Below, one piece after another: positions 1-6,475 of a stretch of DNA of 6,523 nucleotides; position 1 is the first letter of the stretch, and each line of letters starts with the position of its first letter. Made by a program: the position numbers and the translations under genes. Location of the stretch: NCBI GenBank assembly GCA_026389675.1, contig JAPLHJ010000149.1, positions 1 to 6,523 on the forward strand, written 5' to 3'. This DNA comes from Chloroflexota bacterium. GTDB lineage: Bacteria; Chloroflexota; Dehalococcoidia; GIF9; UBA5629. The notes below the pieces were generated by a model, which saw nothing but the letters and a program-made list of their open reading frames with translations, was not told where the DNA came from and ran no database searches.

Positions 1-1384
1 CAACAACGGCGGCGATGCACTGGTAGCTGCGCGCTGTCTGCATGAATGGGGTGCAAATGTAATCGTATTCTTGATGAGCGTCCGCACAGGTGAAGACAAA
101 AACCTGTCACGCATTGAAGAACTCGACATCCCTGTTTTTCAGCTTGTAAAAGACGCAAAACTCGCGAAGCTGAAAAAACTGGTTTCCGCAAGCGCCGTGG
201 TCATTGACGGCATCCTCGGCACGGGCAAGGCCCGCCCCCTCGAAGGCAGCTTCAAAGAGATCCTCAACCTGCTCAATGCTGAGAAAAAACGGCGGCCTGC
301 GCTGGTGGTGGCGGCAATTGACATCCCTACCGGCTTGAACGCCGATACGGGAGCGGTTGACCCGGGCTGCCTGCAGGCTGACCTGACCATAACACTGGGA
401 CTGCCCAAGCCCGGGCTCTACAACTTCCCGGGGGCGGAGAAAGCCGGTAAACTGGTTATCGCGGATATAGGCATCCCCGCTGAATTAAGCAATGGCATTC
501 AAACGGAGCTGATGACCGCGGGTTGGGCCGGCACAGTCCTGCCCGCACGCCCGGCCAGCGCTAATAAAGGAACCTTCGGCAGGGTGCTGGCCGTGGTGGG
601 TTCGGAGAACTATATAGGCGCTGCCTACTTGGCCTGCATGGGCGCCGCGCGGGTGGGAGCGGGCGTAGTAACCCTTTCCACCGCCAGAAGCCTGCAGCCT
701 ATATTAGCTGCCAAGCTCACCGAGATCACCTATGCGCCGCTCCCGGAAACCGCAAAGGGCACACTGTCGCAAAAGGCGGCATCCGCTATACTCAGCATCC
801 TGCCATATTACCGCGTCCTGCTGATGGGCTGCGGCCTGGGGCAGCATCCCCACACCAAAAACTTCGTCCGCGGCGTACTGACCGGCCTGCCGGAGAGGCA
901 TCCCATAATGGTATTAGATGCGGACGCGCTCAACATCCTGTCGGGAATAGACGGATGGTGGGAACAGCTTCCTGCCGATACTATCATCACTCCCCATGCC
1001 GGCGAGATGTCCAGGCTGCTGAAAATATCCATTGACGAGGTACAGGGCAACCGGCTGGAGGTATGCCGCAAAGCCGCTTCCGTCTGGAACAAGATAGTAG
1101 TACTTAAGGGCGCCTTCAGCATAATCGCCGAACCGTCGGGCCGGGCAAGGGTGAGCGATGCCGCCAACGCCGGGTTGGCCACAGCGGGGACCGGCGACGT
1201 GCTGGCCGGTGCGATTGCCGGGTTGGCGGGACAGGGCATTCCTCCTTTCGACGCCGCCTCGCTGGGGGTTTACCTGCACACCGCTGCCGCTGAAATCGTG
1301 AGGGATGAGCTTGGTGATACCGGTATGCTGGCCAGCGACCTGCTGACCGTGTTGCCAAAGGTGATCAAAAAGCTAAAGTCGTAG
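1..1384 (+). CDS. nnr: Bifunctional NAD(P)HX epimerase / ADP-dependent NAD(P)HX dehydratase, 5' partial
   Basis: Repairs NADHX and NADPHX, the hydrated and inactive forms of NADH and NADPH, in the cytoplasm. The N-terminal NnrE (YjeF-N) domain interconverts the R and S epimers. The C-terminal NnrD (carbohydrate-kinase-like) domain dehydrates the S form at the expense of a nucleotide, usually ADP in bacteria. The reading frame is open from base 2, so the start lies upstream; 460 residues are visible, and roughly 50-60 appear to be missing relative to the usual ~500-520. Among visible residues, the epimerase part shows NNGGD (1-5), DGILGTG (69-75) and DIPTGLN (107-113). The dehydratase part starts near NKGTFGRVLAVVGS (188-201) and carries DADALN (306-311), TPHAGEMSRL (330-339), VLKG (367-370), AGLATAGTGDVLAG (390-403) and ASDLL (444-448). 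All expected motifs look intact. The TAG stop lies at the edge of a palindromic repeat. Confidence 0.95.
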   Translation, partial: NNGGDALVAARCLHEWGANVIVFLMSVRTGEDKNLSRIEELDIPVFQLVKDAKLAKLKKLVSASAVVIDGILGTGKARPLEGSFKEILNLLNAEKKRRPALVVAAIDIPTGLNADTGAVDPGCLQADLTITLGLPKPGLYNFPGAEKAGKLVIADIGIPAELSNGIQTELMTAGWAGTVLPARPASANKGTFGRVLAVVGSENYIGAAYLACMGAARVGAGVVTLSTARSLQPILAAKLTEITYAPLPETAKGTLSQKAASAILSILPYYRVLLMGCGLGQHPHTKNFVRGVLTGLPERHPIMVLDADALNILSGIDGWWEQLPADTIITPHAGEMSRLLKISIDEVQGNRLEVCRKAASVWNKIVVLKGAFSIIAEPSGRARVSDAANAGLATAGTGDVLAGAIAGLAGQGIPPFDAASLGVYLHTAAAEIVRDELGDTGMLASDLLTVLPKVIKKLKS

Positions 1385-1458
1385 AGACGGGGCTTCAGCC
1401 CCGTCTGTCAGGCAGACAGGTAAATATCCATGAGGCGGGCGGACCTGAAGCCCCTACG
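1381..1458. repeat. Intergenic palindromic element with inverted ends
   Basis: Directly visible: arms AGACGGGGCT (1385-1394) and AGCCCCGTCT (1397-1406) form a perfect 10-bp palindrome around TC. The left segment GGGGCTTCAG (1389-1398) is also perfectly complementary to CTGAAGCCCC (1445-1454). The outer ends read GTAG on the left and CTAC on the right, so the whole unit is bounded by inverted ends. A smaller alternative hairpin pairs GTCTG (1403-1407) with CAGAC (1413-1417). No T-run follows the strong hairpin, so it is not a classical intrinsic terminator, although it could stall polymerase or protect the nnr mRNA end. It most resembles a small non-coding dispersed repeat (REP or MITE-like). 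The left end overlaps the nnr stop codon. Membership of a genome-wide family is inference. Confidence 0.65.
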
Positions 1459-1468
1459 TCAATGACGC

Positions 1469-1506
1469 TTTTATTTGCATCTTCATTTATGTCATAATGA
1501 GATGCT
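1469..1506 (+). promoter_or_regulatory. Candidate coaX promoter, possibly giving a leaderless transcript
   Basis: The stretch between the repeat and coaX is strikingly AT-rich compared with its surroundings. CATAAT at 1493-1498 matches the sigma-70 -10 consensus at five of six positions. A matching -35 is poor: TTTTAT at 1469-1474 is the only sequence near the correct spacing. A start about seven bases after the -10 would fall at 1505-1507, on or next to the GTG of coaX. CATAA also forms a short palindrome with TTATG (1487-1491). This is a weak prediction from composition and one box. Confidence 0.35.
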
Positions 1507-2274
1507 GTGCTGTTAGCGATTGATATAGGCAACACTAATGTTACGTTCGGTATTTTCGATGGTGAGACGATCAAGGCTACCTGGCGGGTATCAACCGCTA
1601 TCCACCGCACGCCCGATGAATACGCCAACCTCATGTTCTCGCTGATGGAACGGCAGGGCATCTCGGCCGCAAAGCTAAAGGATGTCGTCACCTGCAGTGT
1701 GGTGCCGCCCTTGCTGATCATATTCGAAGAGGTCTGCAAGCGTTTCCTTAAGAAAGCGCCGCTGATAGTGGAGGCGGGCATAAAGACCGGTGTACGCATC
1801 GATATGGATAACCCGCGGGAGGTAGGCCCGGACCGCATCGTCAACGCCGTCGCCGCCCATCAGCTTTACGGCGGGCCCATCATCGTTATTGACCTGGGCA
1901 CAGCAACCACATTTGATGTCGTCTCCAAGGACGGCAGGTATATCGGTGGCGCTATCGCCCCGGGTATCGCCATAGCTACGGAGGCGCTATTCACCCGCAC
2001 CGCCGTACTGCCCAGGATCGAACTGGCGCTGCCCAAGAAGGCCATCGGCAGAAATACCGTGGCGGCCATGCAATCCGGCATCGTCTTCGGCTATATCGGG
2101 CTGATAGAAGGGCTCGTTTCCCGTATACAGGCCGAGCTGGATGAGAAGGCCAAGGTCGTGGCGACCGGGGGCTTCGCCGCCCTAACCACCCGGGCAACCA
2201 AGACTATTGATATAGTTAATTCGGATTTAACTTTGATCGGGCTGCGCCTGATCTATAACATGAATAGAGGCTAA
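1507..2274 (+). CDS. coaX: Type III pantothenate kinase
   Basis: Phosphorylates pantothenate with ATP to give 4'-phosphopantothenate, the first committed step of coenzyme A synthesis. Type III enzymes belong to the ASKHA fold, need a monovalent cation and are generally not feedback-inhibited by CoA. The 255 residues match the family length. Visible motifs are the phosphate-binding DIGNTN (6-11), PDEY (36-39), GPDR (107-110) with the presumed catalytic Asp109, and DLGTATT (129-135). GGAIAPGI follows near 147-154, and a C-terminal ATGG motif near 220. The GTG at 1507 is chosen because an in-frame TGA at 1498-1500 leaves no earlier start; the nearby ATG at 1502 is in another frame. No convincing Shine-Dalgarno precedes it. 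It lies 122 bases after nnr with a repeat between them, and 43 bases before coaBC, the next enzyme in the pathway. Confidence 0.96.
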   Translation: MLLAIDIGNTNVTFGIFDGETIKATWRVSTAIHRTPDEYANLMFSLMERQGISAAKLKDVVTCSVVPPLLIIFEEVCKRFLKKAPLIVEAGIKTGVRIDMDNPREVGPDRIVNAVAAHQLYGGPIIVIDLGTATTFDVVSKDGRYIGGAIAPGIAIATEALFTRTAVLPRIELALPKKAIGRNTVAAMQSGIVFGYIGLIEGLVSRIQAELDEKAKVVATGGFAALTTRATKTIDIVNSDLTLIGLRLIYNMNRG

Positions 2275-2276
2275 AC

Positions 2277-2303
2277 CGTAGGGGCGTTGCTTTAGCTGCG
2301 ACC
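2277..2303. repeat. Decayed copy of the CGTAGGGGC palindromic repeat
   Basis: CGTAGGGGC at 2277-2285 is the exact reverse complement of GCCCCTACG at 1450-1458, at the right end of the element upstream of coaX. The bases that follow form only an imperfect hairpin around TTTA (CGTTGC paired with GCTGCG, with one wobble and one mismatch). The segment begins three bases after the coaX stop. I read it as an eroded or partial member of the same repeat family, but a 9-base match alone is modest evidence. Confidence 0.4.
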
Positions 2304-2317
2304 GAAGAGAACAAAAC

Positions 2318-3508
2318 ATGGCTATGAAAAATAAGACCATCGTCCTCGGTGTTACGGGCAGCATTGCCGCCTATAAGGCTGCAGAGCTGGCCAGCCGCTT
2401 TACTAAAGACGGCTTCCGTGTCGATGTCATCATGACTGAATCGTCGCAGAAATTCATCGCACCCCTGACTTTCCGCAATATCACGGGCCGGCCGGTGGTT
2501 ACTACTATGTGGGACATAGCCTCGGAGTTCAGCGTTGAGCACGTGGCGCTGGCCGAGGCTGCCGATGTTGTTTTAATGGCGCCGGCCACGGCCAATACCA
2601 TCGCCAAGATAGCCTGCGGGATGGCGGATGATATGCTCACCTGCACGGTACTGGCTACCAAAGCGCCGGTAGTCATCGCGCCGGCCATGAACAATAACAT
2701 GTGGGCCAACACCATTACGCAGGAGAATGTCGCGAAATTAAAAAAGCGCGGGTTTACCTTTGTCGGCCCGGCCTATGGAAGATTGGCCTCGGGCAAGCTG
2801 GGACAGGGGCGCCTGACCGGGCTGGATGAGATTTACGGCATCACCCTGCAAGCGCTGGGCAGGAAGGGCGATCTGGCAGGTAAAAACATTGTGGTTACGG
2901 CCGGTGGAACGCAGGAGCCGGTGGACCCCGTGCGCTGCCTGACCAACCGCTCTACCGGCAAGATGGGCTACGCTGTTGCCGAGGCCGCGCGCAACCGCGG
3001 CGCTGAGGTCACTTTGATCAGCGCGCCCACCGCCCTGGCCAAACCACCCGGCATCAAAGTTATGGATGTCAATACGGCCGAGGAAATGCTCAAAGCCGTG
3101 CAATCGGCGGTTAAAGGGGCCGACGCGCTCATCATGGCCGCAGCGGTGGCAGACTTCCGCCCCCTTAAGAAAGCGGACAAGAAGATAAAACGGGCTGACC
3201 TGTCCGATCTCACGCTGGAACTTGAGAAAACACCTGACATACTGGCCCAGGTCAAGGGCGATTTCATACGCATCGGATTCGCCGCCGAGAGCCACGACGT
3301 AATCGCCAACGCAAGGGATAAAGTGAAGAGAAAAGGCCTCGACATGATCGTGGCCAACGACATCACCGAGAAAGACTGCGGCTTCGGCACCGAAACCAAC
3401 CGCGTCACCATCATAGATAGCAAAGGCAAGGCCGAGGAATTGCCCCTCCTGCACAAGGGCGAGGTGGCGGACAGGATATTAGATAGATTAATTACCGCAA
3501 TGAGATAA
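2318..3508 (+). CDS. coaBC: Bifunctional phosphopantothenoylcysteine decarboxylase / phosphopantothenate-cysteine ligase
   Basis: Joins 4'-phosphopantothenate to cysteine using CTP (CoaB half) and decarboxylates the product to 4'-phosphopantetheine with FMN (CoaC half). The protein has 396 residues, typical for the fusion. The CoaC domain covers about 5-180, with GSIAAYK (14-20), His75 in EHVALA, and the substrate-clamping PAMNNNMW (122-129). The CoaB domain covers about 187-396, with TAGGTQEPVDPVR (194-206), Asn210 in LTNRSTGKMG, AAAVADFRP (274-282) and Lys289 in KKIK. Oddity: at position 158, where E. coli Dfp has the catalytic Cys in a LACG motif, this protein has Ser (LASGKLGQGR, 156-165). 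The start ATG at 2318 follows a weak purine-rich GAAGAGA (2304-2310). A second ATG two codons later is an alternative. Its position directly after coaX fits pathway co-transcription. Confidence 0.96.
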   Translation: MAMKNKTIVLGVTGSIAAYKAAELASRFTKDGFRVDVIMTESSQKFIAPLTFRNITGRPVVTTMWDIASEFSVEHVALAEAADVVLMAPATANTIAKIACGMADDMLTCTVLATKAPVVIAPAMNNNMWANTITQENVAKLKKRGFTFVGPAYGRLASGKLGQGRLTGLDEIYGITLQALGRKGDLAGKNIVVTAGGTQEPVDPVRCLTNRSTGKMGYAVAEAARNRGAEVTLISAPTALAKPPGIKVMDVNTAEEMLKAVQSAVKGADALIMAAAVADFRPLKKADKKIKRADLSDLTLELEKTPDILAQVKGDFIRIGFAAESHDVIANARDKVKRKGLDMIVANDITEKDCGFGTETNRVTIIDSKGKAEELPLLHKGEVADRILDRLITAMR

Positions 3509-3511
3509 GGA
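3507..3511 (+). promoter_or_regulatory. Ribosome-binding site of the hicB-like gene
   Basis: AAGGA lies seven bases before the ATG at 3519 and overlaps the last two bases of the coaBC TAA stop. It is one of the better Shine-Dalgarno matches in the window. It supports 3519 as the true start and suggests the small gene is read from the coaBC transcript. Confidence 0.6.
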
Positions 3512-3518
3512 TATTAAC

Positions 3519-3695
3519 ATGATACGTGAATTCACCGGGATAATTGAAAAACATGGCAAATGGTATGTCGGCTACGTTGAGGAACTGCATGGTGCCAATA
3601 CCCAGGCCCACACATTGAAAGAAGTAAGGAAAAACCTAATAGAGGCTATTGAGCTGATACTGGAAGCTAACAAAGAACTAGCCGCGATCAAGTAG
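3519..3695 (+). CDS. HicB-family (UPF0150) antitoxin-like small protein, no HicA partner visible
   Basis: A 58-residue protein beginning MIREFTGIIEKHGKWYVGYV. The pattern is the HicB N-terminal fold: a first beta-strand, a hairpin ending WYVGYVEEL (15-23), GANTQ (25-29) where the family usually has PGxxTQ or PGCxSQG, then a helix TLKEVRKNLIEAIELILEANKEL (32-54). HicB proteins normally neutralise the RNase toxin HicA and often repress their own operon. Here no hicA is found: coaBC ends 10 bases upstream and the following 119 bases cannot encode a normal HicA. No DNA-binding tail is present, and the protein is shorter than many homologues, so the C-terminus may be lost. By hand count its GC content is about 43-44%, well below the flanking genes, which suggests separate ancestry. 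It could be a solitary antitoxin, a decayed module, or a HicB-fold protein with another role. Confidence 0.82.
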   Translation: MIREFTGIIEKHGKWYVGYVEELHGANTQAHTLKEVRKNLIEAIELILEANKELAAIK

Positions 3696-3814
3696 AATAC
3701 TATTAAATGCCAGACGACGAAAGAATCTCCCTATTCAAGAGAAAGTCCTTAACCAACTGAATACTCAAGCTGCCTAAATCCGACGATGCTATTTAATGAA
3801 ACACGGGGTAAAAC
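3696..3814. other. AT-rich spacer between hicB-like gene and valS
   Basis: By hand count about 39% GC, the most AT-rich stretch of its length near valS. It has no hairpin followed by a T-run, no T-box signature and no open frame longer than about 26 codons. TATTTAAT at 3790-3797 could serve as a -10 for valS, but no -35 stands at suitable spacing. GGGG at 3805-3808, six bases before the valS ATG, is the only candidate ribosome-binding site. The spacer may be a remnant of the missing toxin region or simply the valS promoter region. Confidence 0.4.
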
Positions 3815-6475
3815 ATGATTGAAATTCCTAAAGCCTATGAATCCAAGCAAGTCGAAGAAAGAATCTATAAATCCTGGATGGAGGGCGGCTACTTCAAGCC
3901 GAAGATCGACCCCAAGAAGAAGCCCTTCACCATCATCATGCCGCCACCCAACGTGACCGGCGAACTGCACGTCGGCCATGCGCTGACAGCGACTCTTGAA
4001 GATATTATGACGCGCTGGCACAGGATGCTGGGTGACCCCTCTCTCTGGCTGCCGGGAGTTGACCACGCAGGCATTGCCACACAGGTCGTGGTTGAAAAGG
4101 AACTGGCCAAAGAGGGTCTCGACCGCCACCAGATAGGCAGGAAAAAGTTCGAGGAACGTACCTGGGCCTGGGCCAATAAGTCTCGCAGCGCCATCACGCA
4201 CCAGCACGAGCGCTTAGGCGCCTCCTGCGACTGGTCACGCGAGCGTTTTACGCTCGACGACGGACCGGTCAAAGCAGTCAAGACGGCCTTCGTCCGCCTC
4301 TATGACAAGGGGCTGATCTACCGCGGCGAGCGCATCATCAACTGGTGCCCCAGGTGCAGGACGGCGCTCTCAGACCTCGAGGTGCAGAGCAAGGATCTCA
4401 CCGGCAACATGTGGCATATGAAATATCCCTACGCTGACGGCAGCGGCTACATAACCGTGGCCACCACCCGCCCGGAAACATACCTGGGAGATGCGGCGGT
4501 AGCCGTGAACCCCGAGGACGAGCGCTATAGCGTCCTGATCGGCAAGAAGGTTATCCTGCCGGTTATCAACAGGGAAATCCCCATCATAGCCGACGGGGCC
4601 ATCGACAGGGCCTTCGGCACGGGCATGGTCAAGGTCACACCGGCCCACGACCCGGTGGACTTCGAGATATCCGAACGGCATAGCCTGCCGGTCATTCACA
4701 TCCTCAACCCGGACGCCACTATGAACGGCAACGCCGGCCCCTATGAAGGCCTGGACAGGTTCGAAGCTCGCAAGAAGATAGTGGATGATTTCGAGAAGGC
4801 CGGGCTGATGGAGAAGATCGAGCCATACTCGCATGCCATACCCCACTGCTTCCGCTGCTCGACCGTCATAGAGCCCGAGGTCAGCAAGCAGTGGTTCGTT
4901 AAAATCGCGCCTCTGGCCGCGCCTGCAATGGAGGCGGCCAGGGACGGGCGCATTCAGATAATCCCCGAGCGTTTCACTAAAATTTACCTGAGCTGGATGG
5001 AGAATATCCGCGACTGGTGCATCAGCCGCCAGCTCTGGTGGGGCCACCGCATACCGGTCTGGTACTGCGGGAAATGCGGAGAAATGACCGCGTCTATCGA
5101 TACCCCCACTAAATGCGGCAAATGCGGCAGCAGCGAACTTGAGCAGGACCCCGACGTGCTTGATACCTGGTTCAGCTCCGGCCTCTGGCCGCATTCCACG
5201 CTGGGCTGGCCCGACCAGACGGAAGACCTCAAGTATTTCTACCCGACCTCGGTCATGGAGACCGGCTACGACATCATCTTTTTCTGGGTGGCCCGCATGA
5301 TTATGATGGGCATCGAGGACGCCGGCGACGTGCCCTTCCGCACGGTTTACCTGCACGGACTGATACGCGACGAGAAGGGCGAGAAGATGAGCAAGATGAA
5401 GGGCAACGTGCTCAACCCCCTGACCGCCATCGACCAGTTCGGCTGCGATGCCCTGCGCTTCGCACTCACCACCGGCACGGCGCCCGGCAACGACCTGAAT
5501 ATGGGCCAGCACCGCCTGGAGGCGGGACGCAATTTCGCCAACAAGCTGTGGAACGCGGGGCGGTTCGTGCTGACGTCGCTTGAGAAAGAGTCCGTGACAA
5601 AGAAGGCCTTCACGGACTGTGGCCAGAAAAAGCTGAAGGAGACCGAGGACCGCTGGATAATCTCCAGGCTCAACCGCCTGGTCAGGGAAGTCGACACCAT
5701 GATGAAAGGCTTCCAGTTCGGCGAGGCTGAAAAGGAGATACACGACTTCCTGTGGGGAGAATTCTGCGACTGGTATATCGAGATATGCAAGCAAAGGCTG
5801 GGCAAGTCCAACACACCGATGCCCGTGCTGGCCTTCGTCCTGGAAACGTCCCTGCGCCTGCTGCACCCTTTCATGCCCTTTATCACTGAGGAGCTCTGGC
5901 AGAACCTCGGGGAGCGCCTGCCCCAGGACACGCTCAAAGCCCCCGCCTTGATAATCGCCCCGTACCCCGTGGCCAACGAGAAGCTGCTCGACCCTGAGTC
6001 AGGGCAGGTCATGGAAACGGTGATGGAGATCGTGCGAACTATCCGCAACGCCCGCGCCGAATACAAGGTGGAGATGGGCAAGTGGGTGGAATCAAGCGTT
6101 TATGCCGGCAGCCTTCTGTCCGATATAAAGGCCAAGGCTGCCATTATCGAGACACTGGCCAAAACCAGGCCGTTGAGCATCCTGCCGCGCGGGCAGCGCC
6201 CGGCCAACGCCGAAAAGGCCATGGTCTACGTGCTGAAGGATGCAGACGTGGTCATACCACTGGCCGGCATGGTTGACGCTGAAGCTGAGAAGGCGCGCCT
6301 GACTAAGGAGATGGAGATTTTAGAGCGTGAGATAATCCGCCTCAGCGGGCGCCTGGCCGACAGCCAGTTCACCTCCAAAGCACCGCCCGCGGTAATCGAT
6401 AAGGAAAAGAGCCGCCTGAAAGAATACGAAGACAAGGTTGCGCGCATGAAAGCCGAGCTCAAGCAGCTCGCTTAA
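3815..6475 (+). CDS. valS: Valyl-tRNA synthetase
   Basis: Charges tRNA-Val with valine and hydrolyses mischarged threonine; class Ia, cytoplasmic. The complete protein has 886 residues, normal for bacterial ValRS. Order of parts: Rossmann catalytic core with PPPNVTGELHVGH (43-55, HIGH motif); an inserted editing domain with TTRPETYLGDAAVAVNP (217-233) and TPAHDPVDF (275-283); the second half of the core with WWGHRIPVWYC (408-418) and the KMSKS loop, here KMSKM (524-528); an anticodon-binding helical domain (about 610-750); and a C-terminal coiled-coil arm rich in Glu, Lys and Arg (about 822-884). Cysteine pairs at 178/181, 345/348, 418/421 and 434/437 indicate two zinc knuckles, as in the Thermus-type enzyme. 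ATG at 3815 begins the conserved IPKAYE start region. The stop overlaps a convergent minus-strand frame by three bases. Confidence 0.98.
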   Translation: MIEIPKAYESKQVEERIYKSWMEGGYFKPKIDPKKKPFTIIMPPPNVTGELHVGHALTATLEDIMTRWHRMLGDPSLWLPGVDHAGIATQVVVEKELAKEGLDRHQIGRKKFEERTWAWANKSRSAITHQHERLGASCDWSRERFTLDDGPVKAVKTAFVRLYDKGLIYRGERIINWCPRCRTALSDLEVQSKDLTGNMWHMKYPYADGSGYITVATTRPETYLGDAAVAVNPEDERYSVLIGKKVILPVINREIPIIADGAIDRAFGTGMVKVTPAHDPVDFEISERHSLPVIHILNPDATMNGNAGPYEGLDRFEARKKIVDDFEKAGLMEKIEPYSHAIPHCFRCSTVIEPEVSKQWFVKIAPLAAPAMEAARDGRIQIIPERFTKIYLSWMENIRDWCISRQLWWGHRIPVWYCGKCGEMTASIDTPTKCGKCGSSELEQDPDVLDTWFSSGLWPHSTLGWPDQTEDLKYFYPTSVMETGYDIIFFWVARMIMMGIEDAGDVPFRTVYLHGLIRDEKGEKMSKMKGNVLNPLTAIDQFGCDALRFALTTGTAPGNDLNMGQHRLEAGRNFANKLWNAGRFVLTSLEKESVTKKAFTDCGQKKLKETEDRWIISRLNRLVREVDTMMKGFQFGEAEKEIHDFLWGEFCDWYIEICKQRLGKSNTPMPVLAFVLETSLRLLHPFMPFITEELWQNLGERLPQDTLKAPALIIAPYPVANEKLLDPESGQVMETVMEIVRTIRNARAEYKVEMGKWVESSVYAGSLLSDIKAKAAIIETLAKTRPLSILPRGQRPANAEKAMVYVLKDADVVIPLAGMVDAEAEKARLTKEMEILEREIIRLSGRLADSQFTSKAPPAVIDKEKSRLKEYEDKVARMKAELKQLA

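Noticed and set aside
1385..1406. An intrinsic terminator for nnr
   Set aside because: The hairpin is strong but is followed by GTCAGGCAG rather than a run of T, so I list it as a repeat and treat termination as only a possibility.
1381..1458. A CRISPR repeat unit
   Set aside because: There are no regularly spaced identical repeats and no cas gene in the window. The palindrome occurs once, with a single short degenerate relative.
2738..3454. A 238-codon minus-strand frame opposite coaBC
   Set aside because: It overlaps strongly conserved CoaB motifs on the other strand, shows no family resemblance, and is explained by the codon bias of coaBC.
3707..3760. A 17-residue frame MPDDERISLFKRKSLTN after the hicB-like gene, considered as a toxin remnant
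   Set aside because: It has no ribosome-binding site, is far shorter than HicA, and shows no HicA-like pattern such as the conserved Gly-His region.
3696..3814. A T-box riboswitch upstream of valS
   Set aside because: The spacer is only 119 bases, with no conserved T-box sequence, no specifier-loop stem and no terminator helix with a T-run.
3796..3822. An eight-residue frame MKHGVKHD overlapping the valS start, considered as an attenuator leader peptide
   Set aside because: It has only one valine, no paired hairpins around it and no terminator, so it lacks the marks of valine-controlled attenuation.
4370..5866. A 498-codon open frame on the minus strand inside valS
   Set aside because: It is wholly antisense to the conserved core of valS and lacks any recognisable motif. 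Long antisense frames are expected opposite GC-rich genes because of third-position bias.
5347..6081. A 244-codon minus-strand frame opposite the 3' half of valS
   Set aside because: Its Ser- and Arg-rich, low-complexity composition is typical of a shadow frame, and the plus strand is clearly the anticodon-binding domain of ValRS.
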